A stretch of DNA of 41,927 nucleotides from Aquimarina sp. RZ0 (lineage in GTDB: Bacteria > Bacteroidota > Bacteroidia > Flavobacteriales > Flavobacteriaceae). How positions within the stretch are numbered: the first letter of the stretch is position 1; the number at the start of each line of letters is the position of its first letter. The stretch lies in the NCBI RefSeq assembly GCF_008370685.1, contig NZ_VTZU01000062.1, positions 1-41,927 of the forward strand, given 5' to 3'. The notes under the pieces are model-generated. The model was given only the letters and a program-made list of their open reading frames with translations. It was not told where the DNA came from and ran no database searches. The translations under genes and the position numbers were made by a program. This document shows, one piece after another, positions 34,985 to 41,822 of this stretch.

Positions 34985-35551
34985 ATGAGCACAAAACTCT
35001 TCATAAAATATATGGTCAGTTTACGATGTAAACTCATGGTAAAAGAAGAACTAAAAAAACTTGGTTTGCATTATATCGTTGTTGAATTAGGGGGTATTGA
35101 AGTTTTAGAAAACATAACTAAGAAACAACGTTTTCAACTGAAAAGAAACCTAATTAAATTAGGATTAGAATTAATGGATAATAAAAAAAGTATTCTAATT
35201 GAAAAAATCAGAAATGTTATTATCGAAATGATTCATTACACTGATGAATTGCCTAAAGTCAATTATTCTGAGTATATAAGTGAAAAAACAGGTTATGATT
35301 ATACCTACCTGGCTAATATATTTTCAGAAGTGAAGGGTATTACTATTCAGCAATTTATAATTATGCATAAAATTGAAAGAGTCAAAGAATTGCTGATCTA
35401 TGATGAACTAAATCTTACTGAGATTTCTTATAAACTACACTATAGCAGTGTTGCCCATTTATCTAATCAATTCAAAAAAGTTACGGGTTTGACTCCTACA
35501 TTTTATAAGCAACTAAAAGAAAAGCGTAAACAAAATTTGGATGATTTATAA
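34985..35551 (+). CDS. AraC-family regulator with HMA-like N-terminal domain
   Basis: 188 residues. Residues about 5-60 (KYMVSLRCKLMVKEELKKLG, then LHYIVVELGGIEV) resemble the metal-binding HMA fold used in a Bacteroidetes group of short AraC proteins. The usual CxxC metal pair is reduced to one Cys here (SLRC). Residues about 95-185 are the AraC double helix-turn-helix (YTYLANIFSEVKGITIQQFI; LTEISYKLHYSSVAHLSNQF). An inverted repeat TATTTGT/ACAAATA lies at 34936-34957 and could be its own site. It is placed just before the stress cluster and is a candidate regulator of it. Confidence 0.85.
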   Translation: MSTKLFIKYMVSLRCKLMVKEELKKLGLHYIVVELGGIEVLENITKKQRFQLKRNLIKLGLELMDNKKSILIEKIRNVIIEMIHYTDELPKVNYSEYISEKTGYDYTYLANIFSEVKGITIQQFIIMHKIERVKELLIYDELNLTEISYKLHYSSVAHLSNQFKKVTGLTPTFYKQLKEKRKQNLDDL

Positions 35552-35869
35552 TTGAACTCATCTTGATTAAAAAGTAGTAACCAAATTCTCAACGTATAGA
35601 TCATTCTTTTATACCAATTTACAGGATACCATTTCCTCAATTATGCATCATTCAGATAAACAGATATATTGTCCTGATACTTACAGACTATAAAATACTC
35701 TTCATTAAGTTCTATGATTACTCTTTTTTTTAGCCTTATTGTTAACGTTAATGGGCATCACCTTTTTATTCATCACCACAAAGTTTAGGTTGTTTTTTAA
35801 AAACAATAGGTAGCTCAGAACATTATTTTTTCATCCTAAGGAACCTTTTCTTTTTTGACATATAATAAT
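35552..35869. other. Gene-free stretch between AraC and SPFH genes
   Basis: About 320 bases without a gene. Just after the AraC stop, 35554-35568 repeats one arm of the CATCTTGA hairpins (GAACTCATCTTGATT) but no matching second arm follows. Confidence 0.4.
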
Positions 35870-35938
35870 GTGTGATATATGTAATATGAGTTTAGTGTAG
35901 TGTAAAGTAATATGTATATAATTATCACATTTTTGTAT
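35870..35938 (+). promoter_or_regulatory. Conserved 69-bp promoter architecture, copy 1 (SPFH gene)
   Basis: It starts GTGTGATATATGTAAT, then TTTAGTGTAGTGTAA, and exactly 60 bases from the start reaches TTTTTGTAT. The same blocks with the same spacing occur at 37165-37233. CATTTTTG (35928-35935) is one base off the -7 consensus TAnnTTTG. The upstream blocks sit where an activator would bind, and no normal -33 TTTG is present. Confidence 0.7.
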
Positions 35939-35953
35939 CAAAATGTAATTACA

Positions 35954-36808
35954 ATGGACGATCAAGATTTAAAAAAAATAACGGAAATTTTAAAAAATGG
36001 TAAATGGAAAAAATTATTCATTCTAGCAGTACTACTTATAATATTGATAGCATTTAAGCCATGGACTCAAGTGGGAGCTGGTGAAAGAGGAATTGTTCAG
36101 AATTTTGGTGCAGTTCAAGATGTTGTACTAGGAGAAGGGATTCATTTCAAAATCCCCATAGTACAAACAGTTACGCTAATAGATGTAAAAATCCAAAAAG
36201 CAATGACTGATGCTGCCTCTTCTTCCTCTGATCTTCAGGATGTAGATTTATCAGTAGCACTGAATTATCATATCATACCCGATAAAGCAAATCTTGTATA
36301 CCAAACCATTGGGGCAGAATTTAAAGAACGTATTATTGATCCTGCTATTCAAGAGGTGATGAAAGCCGTTTCTGCCAGGTATACCGCAGAAGAATTAATT
36401 ACCAAAAGACCCGCTGTCAGTACCGAAATGCAGGAAGCACTCACCTTGAGATTGCTTGCATCAAATATATCCGTTGATGCCTTTTCGATTATCTCTTTTA
36501 GCTTTTCCCAAACTTTTACTGATGCCATTGAAGCAAAACAAACCGCTGAACAAAATGCATTAAAAGCAAAGCGAGATTTGGATAGGATAAAAGTCGAAGC
36601 AGAGCAAACTATTGCTGCAGCAACAGCCGAGGCAGAAGCGCTACGTTTACAAAAAATGAATATTTCACCCGATCTAATTGAACTCAGAAAGATCGAAGCA
36701 AACCTAAAAGCCATAGAAAAATGGAATGGAATTTTGCCACAAGTTACCGGAGCAGGCGCTATACCCTTCATAGGAGTAAGTGATGTAGCTAAAAAGTTAA
36801 AACAATGA
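35954..36808 (+). CDS. Prohibitin-like SPFH-domain membrane protein
   Basis: 284 residues from the ATG at 35954. An earlier ATG at 35912 lies upstream of the predicted -7 box and is rejected. One membrane helix at about 20-35 (LFILAVLLIILIAF) is followed by the SPFH/band-7 domain (VGAGERGIVQNFGAVQDVVL, then IHFKIPIVQ and AVSARYTAEELI). A long coiled coil comes next (AEQNALKAKRDLDRIKVEAE). Prohibitin-like proteins form large membrane rings that protect membrane proteins or control proteases. It has the conserved promoter at 35870. Confidence 0.92.
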   Translation: MDDQDLKKITEILKNGKWKKLFILAVLLIILIAFKPWTQVGAGERGIVQNFGAVQDVVLGEGIHFKIPIVQTVTLIDVKIQKAMTDAASSSSDLQDVDLSVALNYHIIPDKANLVYQTIGAEFKERIIDPAIQEVMKAVSARYTAEELITKRPAVSTEMQEALTLRLLASNISVDAFSIISFSFSQTFTDAIEAKQTAEQNALKAKRDLDRIKVEAEQTIAAATAEAEALRLQKMNISPDLIELRKIEANLKAIEKWNGILPQVTGAGAIPFIGVSDVAKKLKQ

Positions 36809-37164
36809 TAAGATAATTTTATTTGTGCTGATTCATTCGATTTCTACTAATAAAAATGCAGCATTACAAAATGTATTCTTTAAAACAAAGTAGTAGGTTA
36901 GGATATAATAGTCTTGCATAATCTTTAAGATCAGCTTTTTTTATTTTAAAACAATCAAAAGTAGCTTTTAGCTTCATATTGGATTTGATAAATACAAATC
37001 ACTACCTATGAAAAATAATAGATTTCATAACTAAATAGAGCAACATTTCTGTGGTAATTGTGGTGTTAGTTATATCATAATAACTCTGGCAGTGAAACGG
37101 TCATCAACAGTAGCATAGCAAGCCAAAAAATAGATAAGTCAATTGTTATTGGAAATAGTTAAAA
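36809..37164. other. Gene-free stretch after the SPFH gene
   Basis: About 355 bases without a gene or strong hairpin, between the SPFH gene and the second copy of the conserved promoter. Confidence 0.4.
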
Positions 37165-37233
37165 GTGTGATATATGTAATGTCCATTCAGCGCAGTGTAA
37201 CACATGAAATCTTTAATTAACTGATTTTTGTAT
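37165..37233 (+). promoter_or_regulatory. Conserved 69-bp promoter architecture, copy 2 (small-protein operon)
   Basis: GTGTGATATATGTAAT is identical to 35870, followed by TTCAGCGCAGTGTAA, and TTTTTGTAT begins 60 bases from the start as in copy 1. The spacer between the blocks is otherwise different, so the conserved parts look selected. GATTTTTG (37223-37230) is the likely -7 box. It precedes the gene at 37292 by about 60 bases. Confidence 0.7.
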
Positions 37234-37291
37234 ACATTTTGAAACTGTCCATAAATGGGCATATTATTTATAATCTTAAAAACAGAAAATC

Positions 37292-37408
37292 ATGTCAAAA
37301 GAAAAAGAAGGTAAGGCCAAGTCAGGTAAAAAAGCACCTGCAAAAAATTTGAAAGAAAAAAGAGCAGCAAAAGCAGAAAAAAGAAAGCAGAAAAGGAGTG
37401 ATGATTAA
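37292..37408 (+). CDS. 38-residue Lys/Ala-rich basic protein
   Basis: The frame runs ATG to TAA with MSKEKEGKAKSGKKAPAKNL, then a KEKRAAKAEKRKQKRSDD ending. About half the residues are Lys or Arg, alternating with Ala and Glu. It could bind nucleic acid or be a disordered stress protein. Its composition makes database recognition weak, but its place directly behind the conserved promoter and at the head of a tightly spaced run supports a real gene. Confidence 0.7.
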   Translation: MSKEKEGKAKSGKKAPAKNLKEKRAAKAEKRKQKRSDD

Positions 37409-37474
37409 ATGTTATGAAAGAAACCATCTGATCACCTTCTACTAGTTAGTATCAAACCTTCTAACATCTTATCA

Positions 37475-37825
37475 ATGAAAAATAGTGAATTAGAAAAATC
37501 TTGTATGCATGAATTAGCAGACACTGTTGATTACATACCGGGATCTGTCGTTATAAAAGCAATCCTGAAGAAAAAAACAGGAGTCGTAGCTATATCATCA
37601 TTTGATAGCGGAGAAGCATTATCTTCTAAAACATCTCCTTTTGACAATCTTATTCAGATTATTGAAGGAGAAGCTGAGATTATTATTAATGAAGAATCAA
37701 ATATTATTGGAACTGGTCAGATAATCATTATCCCTGCTCATGCAAGGAATATAGTAAAAGCTGATAAGCGTTTTAAAATGGTATCTATTATCATCAAGAG
37801 TGGTTATGAGGATATAAGTATTTAA
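37475..37825 (+). CDS. Small cupin-domain protein
   Basis: 116 residues forming one cupin barrel: VVAISSFDSGEALSSKTSPF, then NLIQIIEGEAEIIIN, GTGQIIIIPAHARNIVKADK and FKMVSIIIKS. The usual metal-binding histidines of motif 1 are not evident; only His in IPAHARN of motif 2 is seen. A binding or structural role rather than a dioxygenase is therefore likely. It lies 66 bases after the basic small protein and 18 bases before the next small gene. Confidence 0.85.
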   Translation: MKNSELEKSCMHELADTVDYIPGSVVIKAILKKKTGVVAISSFDSGEALSSKTSPFDNLIQIIEGEAEIIINEESNIIGTGQIIIIPAHARNIVKADKRFKMVSIIIKSGYEDISI

Positions 37826-37843
37826 AAGCTAAATATAACGGAT

Positions 37844-38011
37844 ATGATAGAACAAGAAAGTAAATTCAAGCCAGGTGATATGGTTTATGCCAAAATAAAC
37901 CCTGATGTTAAATTGATTGTACGGCTATACTACCGGCGAATATACTACTGTACGTTTGCGAAAGATCCCAATAAAAAAGAAGTCGTATTTTTTGAAAGAG
38001 AACTTTTATAA
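37844..38011 (+). CDS. 55-residue conserved-looking small protein
   Basis: ATG to TAA, 55 residues: MIEQESKFKPGDMVYAKINP, then LIVRLYYRRIYYCTFAKDP and KKEVVFFERELL. The FKPGDMVYAK start is like small SH3-type barrel proteins (YodC-like), with a beta-rich tail. No function is known. It is 18 bases after the cupin stop, so it is in the same operon. Confidence 0.65.
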   Translation: MIEQESKFKPGDMVYAKINPDVKLIVRLYYRRIYYCTFAKDPNKKEVVFFERELL

Positions 38012-38062
38012 TTATTGTGTATTACTACAAAACGTAAGAACTCTAGATAAAACATATACCAG

Positions 38063-39106
38063 ATGACAGAACGATTAAGCATTACAAAAGAGCAAAAAAT
38101 TCATTTTAATACGCTAAAAAGCAAACCAAAAATAGCCTACTTCATATTGGTTGATCGTTTTCCCAAACAGCTCGAACGATTGCTTAAATCCATTTACCAT
38201 CCAGAAAATCACTACTTGATCCATATCGATAAAGAAGTTGACATCGCCACAGAAAGAGATATTAAAGCATTTTTAGGAAATTACTCCAGCGCTTATCTTT
38301 TAGCGAGTAAAAATATAGAAAGGGGAGGATATAGTACAGTACAGTCCCAACTTAATGGAATGAAATACTTACTGAACCGCTGTTTGAAATGGGATTTTTT
38401 TATTAATCTAAGCGATCAGGATTTTCCATTAAAGTCTCAAAATTCTATTCTTGATTTTTTGCACAGAAATAAAGAAAAAAACTTCATAAAAATAACCAAT
38501 CACATTAAAGAGTATCCTGATAGATTAAACCATATTGAAAACGATTTTCAACAGATCGATATAGGCTTTTCGAGGATACCTTTTAAAAAATCTTTTATAA
38601 AAAATGTGACTTGGTATGTCGGTGGGCAATGGATGATCTTGACTCGGGCGTGCTGCAAATTTATCTGTGGTAGTCCTGAGGTAAAAAAATTCGAAACTTT
38701 TTATCGTAATACACTAAATGCTGAGAAATCATTTTTTCAGACTTTACTCATGAATACGTCATTCAAAGAAATTATTGTAAACGATGATAAAAGAGCTGTT
38801 ATATGGATACCAGATGAAAACATGAAATTAAAACCAAAAACTTTGACAGGATCAGACATTGACTTTTTAATGCAAGCAGATAACTTATTCGCACGAAAAT
38901 TTGACGAAGGAGTAGATGAATCTATATTGAACATCTTGGAGGAAGCCTTGACAACCGATCAAATATCAAGTAGTTCTAATAATATGAATGTCAACTTTAT
39001 TCCAGCGTTTAGTACTGATAGAAAAAAAAGTATTCTATTAGATCCGAAAACAATTATAAGTTCAACAACTCAACTACCCAAAAAAATGCTTAACGGCAAC
39101 AAATAA
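38063..39106 (+). CDS. GT14 (core-2/I-branching, xylosyltransferase-like) glycosyltransferase
   Basis: 347 residues. The Branch-family pattern is seen in order: KIAYFILVDRFPKQLERLLK, then HYLIHIDKE, the GGYSTVQSQLNGMKYLL region, WDFFINLSDQDFPLKSQNSI, and VGGQWMILTRACCKFI. There is no signal peptide or membrane helix, so it acts in the cytoplasm or at the inner membrane face. Bacterial members add sugars to surface polymers, but the acceptor is unknown. It lies between small stress-type genes and is followed after 1 base by the CsbD-like gene, so it is part of the operon. Confidence 0.88.
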   Translation: MTERLSITKEQKIHFNTLKSKPKIAYFILVDRFPKQLERLLKSIYHPENHYLIHIDKEVDIATERDIKAFLGNYSSAYLLASKNIERGGYSTVQSQLNGMKYLLNRCLKWDFFINLSDQDFPLKSQNSILDFLHRNKEKNFIKITNHIKEYPDRLNHIENDFQQIDIGFSRIPFKKSFIKNVTWYVGGQWMILTRACCKFICGSPEVKKFETFYRNTLNAEKSFFQTLLMNTSFKEIIVNDDKRAVIWIPDENMKLKPKTLTGSDIDFLMQADNLFARKFDEGVDESILNILEEALTTDQISSSSNNMNVNFIPAFSTDRKKSILLDPKTIISSTTQLPKKMLNGNK

Positions 39107-39107
39107 A

Positions 39108-39302
39108 ATGGCTAAAACAAATATTACAAGAAGTTGGAGAGAGCAAAAGGTAATGCTTAAACGGAGATTTTCTTTTTTATCTGACAAAGATTTTGATTTT
39201 GAAGATGAGCAAAAAGAAATGATGTTTGATAATCTTGCTGTTAAACTCAAGAAAACCAGAGCAGAGTTAGAGTTGCTTTTTGCGGAACTACAAACCTATT
39301 GA
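39108..39302 (+). CDS. CsbD-like small stress protein
   Basis: 64 residues. SWREQKVMLKRRFSFLSDKD followed by DEQKEMMFDNLAVKLKKTRA matches the layout of CsbD-like proteins (a W-x-Q-x-K start, then an acidic helix and a LxxKLxKTxxEL helix). CsbD is a general-stress protein of unclear activity. It starts 1 base after the GT14 stop and lies 26 bases before the GroES-like gene. Confidence 0.75.
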   Translation: MAKTNITRSWREQKVMLKRRFSFLSDKDFDFEDEQKEMMFDNLAVKLKKTRAELELLFAELQTY

Positions 39303-39328
39303 ATTTTTGTAATTAAGAAAAAAAGAGT

Positions 39329-39607
39329 ATGCATAAATTCAAAATACAACCGCTTGCTAATAGAGTATTGGTAAAAGCTGACATAGCAGAAGAAAAATGA
39401 AAAGGAGGCATTATTATCCCTGATTCAGCTAAAGAAAAACCTCAAAAAAAGATCATATTGGCCGTAGGAAAGGGTAAAAAAGATGAACCCATGACTGTAA
39501 AAGTTGGTGATACGGTATTATATGGAAAACATTCCGGAACTGAAATCACTTTTGAGGGGATTGATGCGATTATTATAAAAGAGTCAAACATCTTTTGTAT
39601 TATTTAG
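39329..39607 (+). pseudogene. GroES-like co-chaperonin with in-frame TGA
   Basis: The 93-codon frame reads HKFKIQPLANRVLVKADIAE, EK, then TGA at 39398-39400 (codon 24), then KGGIIIPDSAKEKPQKKIIL and AVGKGKKD, later VGDTVLYGKHSGTEITFEG. This is GroES from end to end, with the stop replacing the residue just before KGGI at the start of the mobile loop that contacts GroEL. A single base change from TCA (Ser) would explain it. No other damage is visible, so the loss is recent, or it is a base-call error, or it is read through. Confidence 0.85.
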
Positions 39608-39914
39608 CCAACTACTTTAGAGCTTATATAAGATTATTGAAACAGATATTTGAGAAAAGAAATATGTTATTAAAGCTCTGCGATGAAGTTTCCAGGTGAA
39701 ATATAATATGACGTTTTTAAAAACGTAAAATCTCTAAAGATAAAAGGACACTTTTATCTGGATAATTAAAATTGTCTGACTGTACCTAAGATTCCCTTAA
39801 AATACTATCGGTACCGTACTCCTTATTTTTTCTACCGCCCAACCAATATGATATAGTGTGTCATGCTAGTTTATATCTCATTATTGGGTTTTATTTTATG
39901 ATATACAACAACAT
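39608..39914. other. Gene-free stretch after the stress operon
   Basis: About 307 bases. It holds a perfect palindrome ACGTTTTTAAAAACGT (39711-39726) and a weak hairpin AGATAAAAG/CTTTTATCT (39738-39759) without a T-run. Either could end the operon, but neither is a good terminator. Confidence 0.4.
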
Positions 39915-40592
39915 TTAAGCTACATCAAAAGGTTTATTTACAACCGCTAAGAATTCTTTTCTGGTATCGGATTCAACGAACTTTCCTCTATATTCGATTG
40001 TAGTAGTGAAACTACTTTTATCTTTAATTCCTCTTGAAGAAACACAAAGGTGTTTAGCCTGTATTACTACAATGACATCTTCAGTTCCTAAGGTTTGCTG
40101 CAAGTCTTTTAGAATCTGTAAACAAAGTCTTTCCTGTACCTGAGGGCGATGAGAATAATAATCAACTAACCTATTGATCTTAGATAATCCAATTACTTTT
40201 CCTTTAGGAATATACCCTACGTGAGCAGTACCTACAATTGGTAGGAAATGATGCTCACAAGAAGAATCAATATTTATGTTTTGCTCCACTAACATCTTAT
40301 CATATTGATATTTATTCTCAAAAATGGAAGTTTTTGGACGGTTTTTAGGATTTAAACCATAAAAGAGTTCCTTTACATACATTTTAGCCACTCTATAGGG
40401 AGTTCCAGAAAGACTATCATCCGTTAAATCTAATCCTAACTCCTTCATAATTTCCGAAAAATGATATTGTATATTTTTAATCTTATCAGCGTCAGACGTA
40501 TCAAAAGCATCTGCTCGTAAAGGCGTTTCTGTCGAATTGGAAATATGTGCATCTCCAATGGATTCTATTTTGTTTTTATTTCTAGTGTTCAT
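39915..40592 (-). CDS. folE: GTP cyclohydrolase I (FolE, zinc type)
   Basis: FolE converts GTP to 7,8-dihydroneopterin triphosphate, the first step of folate and related pterins. Zinc ligands are visible: Cys112 and His115 in SSCEHHFLP, and Cys183 in AKHLCVSSRG. The conserved GLSKINRLVDYYSHRPQVQE and TTTIEYRG are also present. At 225 residues it has the usual core plus an N-terminal arm. It lies 6 bases after the MerC-like gene, so the two are cotranscribed from the promoter near 41032. Coupling to a metal-type regulator would suggest a copy used under metal stress (inference). Confidence 0.96.
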   Translation of the reverse strand: MNTRNKNKIESIGDAHISNSTETPLRADAFDTSDADKIKNIQYHFSEIMKELGLDLTDDSLSGTPYRVAKMYVKELFYGLNPKNRPKTSIFENKYQYDKMLVEQNINIDSSCEHHFLPIVGTAHVGYIPKGKVIGLSKINRLVDYYSHRPQVQERLCLQILKDLQQTLGTEDVIVVIQAKHLCVSSRGIKDKSSFTTTIEYRGKFVESDTRKEFLAVVNKPFDVA

Positions 40593-40598
40593 GATAAA

Positions 40599-41003
40599 TT
40601 AATTTGTACAGCATTTTTTATTGTTACATCTACAATACTTTTGATTGTAAAAATGTAGGCTAGCTAAAAAAATTGAAACAACATAGATAAACTCTTCAGC
40701 TAATGGTGCAAGATCCAGTTTTTCATTTATTACAATTGCGAATAGAAGAGACCAGCATATCCAAAAAATATACTTCATTTTTTGATTTGAAGTGGTCTGT
40801 GTAGTTTTATATACAGCTATAAAAGATAGTCCTAAAAAAATAAAATCTAAAGATTTCCACCAAAACGGATGTGTTCCTTCAGAAATTATCAATCCTGTAT
40901 GAACTAAAAATAAAAAAGGAGTTGCCAAGCAGTGTACTAAACATAAACTACTGGCTATAATACCTAATGTGTCGGAGTTGCTACGTATGTGTAAAATGTT
41001 CAA
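40599..41003 (-). CDS. MerC-like membrane protein
   Basis: 134 residues with four membrane helices. The signature DTLGIIASSLCLVHCLATPF carries the LCLVHC cysteine pair of MerC-type mercury/metal membrane proteins. The C-terminus is Cys-rich (YCRCNNKKCCTN), another likely metal-binding element. The start is TTG at 41003, as there is no suitable ATG. Bacteroidetes MerC-like genes often sit near Fur-family regulators and folE. The metal here is unknown; zinc is a guess from the folE link. Confidence 0.8.
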   Translation of the reverse strand: MNILHIRSNSDTLGIIASSLCLVHCLATPFLFLVHTGLIISEGTHPFWWKSLDFIFLGLSFIAVYKTTQTTSNQKMKYIFWICWSLLFAIVINEKLDLAPLAEEFIYVVSIFLASLHFYNQKYCRCNNKKCCTN

Positions 41004-41031
41004 AATAAAAGTGTATATATTTTAATGAGGG

Positions 41032-41039
41032 CAAAGATA
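41032..41039 (-). promoter_or_regulatory. -7 box for the MerC-like/folE operon
   Basis: On the minus strand TATCTTTG matches TAnnTTTG, about 28 bases before the TTG start at 41003. GTTG in the left arm of the palindrome (41058-41061) lies 18 bases further out, near the -33 position. Confidence 0.6.
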
Positions 41040-41047
41040 CTATATAT

Positions 41048-41078
41048 TTTATAAACGCAACTTTGTTGCGTTTATAAA
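41048..41078. promoter_or_regulatory. Perfect 31-bp palindromic operator between divergent genes
   Basis: TTTATAAACGCAAC (41048-41061) and GTTGCGTTTATAAA (41065-41078) are exact inverted repeats around TTT. Both divergent -33 positions fall in it and both -7 boxes lie just outside. The GCAAC-TTT-GTTGC core is like operators of Fur-family metal regulators (inference), which fits the MerC-like gene on one side. Confidence 0.75.
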
Positions 41079-41084
41079 TTTATC

Positions 41085-41092
41085 TATTTTTG
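41085..41092 (+). promoter_or_regulatory. -7 box for the ABC ATPase gene
   Basis: TATTTTTG matches TAnnTTTG. TTTG at 41062-41065, the centre of the palindrome, is exactly 19 bases before it, the normal -33 spacing. The predicted transcript starts only about 8 bases before the ATG at 41107. Confidence 0.65.
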
Positions 41093-41106
41093 TCAAAAAT
41101 GATTTT

Positions 41107-41739
41107 ATGATCCGAACGACATCGCTAAGGTTTACATATCAGAATACAAAAACTCATACATTTTGTTTTCCTGACCTAGATTTATCATTTGAACAGAATG
41201 CGTTAATTCTGGGTCCTTCAGGTGTTGGCAAAACCACTTTATTGCATCTTATGGCAGGTCTTTTGATTCCTAAAAAAGGGAATGTTTTTATTGGTAATAC
41301 TTGTGTACACCAACTCACAAGAAATCAACTAAATAATTTCAGAGGGAAAAATATTGGAATAATTTTTCAAAGAGCATATTTCATTAAATCTTTGACCTTA
41401 TTAGAAAATATGAAGATACGAGAAAAGCTATCTAAAAAAACAACTGATCAAGACAGAAGGAGGCAATTACTTGAGCAATTAGAGTTAACCGAAGTTAGAA
41501 ATAAGAAGGTTCATGAATTAAGCGAAGGTCAGCGGCAGCGACTTTCGATTGCTCTTGGGGTTATCCACAAACCAAAGGTGATATTAGCAGATGAACCTAC
41601 CTCTAACTTGGATGATAAGAATTGCGAAAAGGTCATTTCCTTATTGAAGAAAGAAGCTCAAATTTGTAAAAGTAATTTGATCATTATTACTCATGACCAA
41701 AGAGTTAAATCACATTTCAACAAACATATAATTCTATAA
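41107..41739 (+). CDS. ABC transporter ATPase (LolD/MacB type)
   Basis: 210 residues. Walker A is LGPSGVGKTTLL, the Q-loop GIIFQRAYF, the signature ELSEGQRQRLSIA, and Walker B VILADEPTSNLD, followed by the H-loop IIITHDQRV. The SxL-xxNM segment (IKSLTLLENM) fits LolD/MacB-like ATPases that pair with FtsX-type permeases. The permease frame directly downstream is cut to 22 codons, so this ATPase may have lost its partner. It is governed by the palindromic operator and divergent from the MerC-like gene. Confidence 0.9.
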   Translation: MIRTTSLRFTYQNTKTHTFCFPDLDLSFEQNALILGPSGVGKTTLLHLMAGLLIPKKGNVFIGNTCVHQLTRNQLNNFRGKNIGIIFQRAYFIKSLTLLENMKIREKLSKKTTDQDRRRQLLEQLELTEVRNKKVHELSEGQRQRLSIALGVIHKPKVILADEPTSNLDDKNCEKVISLLKKEAQICKSNLIIITHDQRVKSHFNKHIIL

Positions 41740-41741
41740 AA

Positions 41742-41810
41742 TTGTTATACTTAGCTTTCAAAAATCTAATTTCAAAACCTTTGAATACGCTGCTTAGTAT
41801 TTCTGACTAA
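41742..41810 (+). pseudogene. FtsX-type permease, only the first 22 codons
   Basis: From a TTG at 41742 the frame reads LLYLAFKNLISKPLNTLLSI, then SD and a stop. This is the classic start of MacB/FtsX permeases (a LAxKNLxxxxxRT-type opening), but the membrane helix that should follow is missing. The gene ends abruptly 3 bases after the ATPase stop. It is a truncation caused by insertion or deletion. Confidence 0.65.
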
Positions 41811-41822
41811 CGTAAAATTACA

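Noticed and set aside
35611..35655. ATACCA strings that could be a fourth family B repeat
   Set aside because: Only the first 6-12 bases match and no opposite end or interior was found.
35912..35953. Earlier ATG for the SPFH gene
   Set aside because: It lies upstream of the predicted -7 box and adds 14 residues (MYIIITFLYQ...) that do not fit the family.
39397..39412. AAAGGAGG right after the GroES stop as a ribosome site for restart
   Set aside because: The bases simply encode the invariant KGG of GroES, no ATG follows in frame, and such sites are little used in Bacteroidetes.
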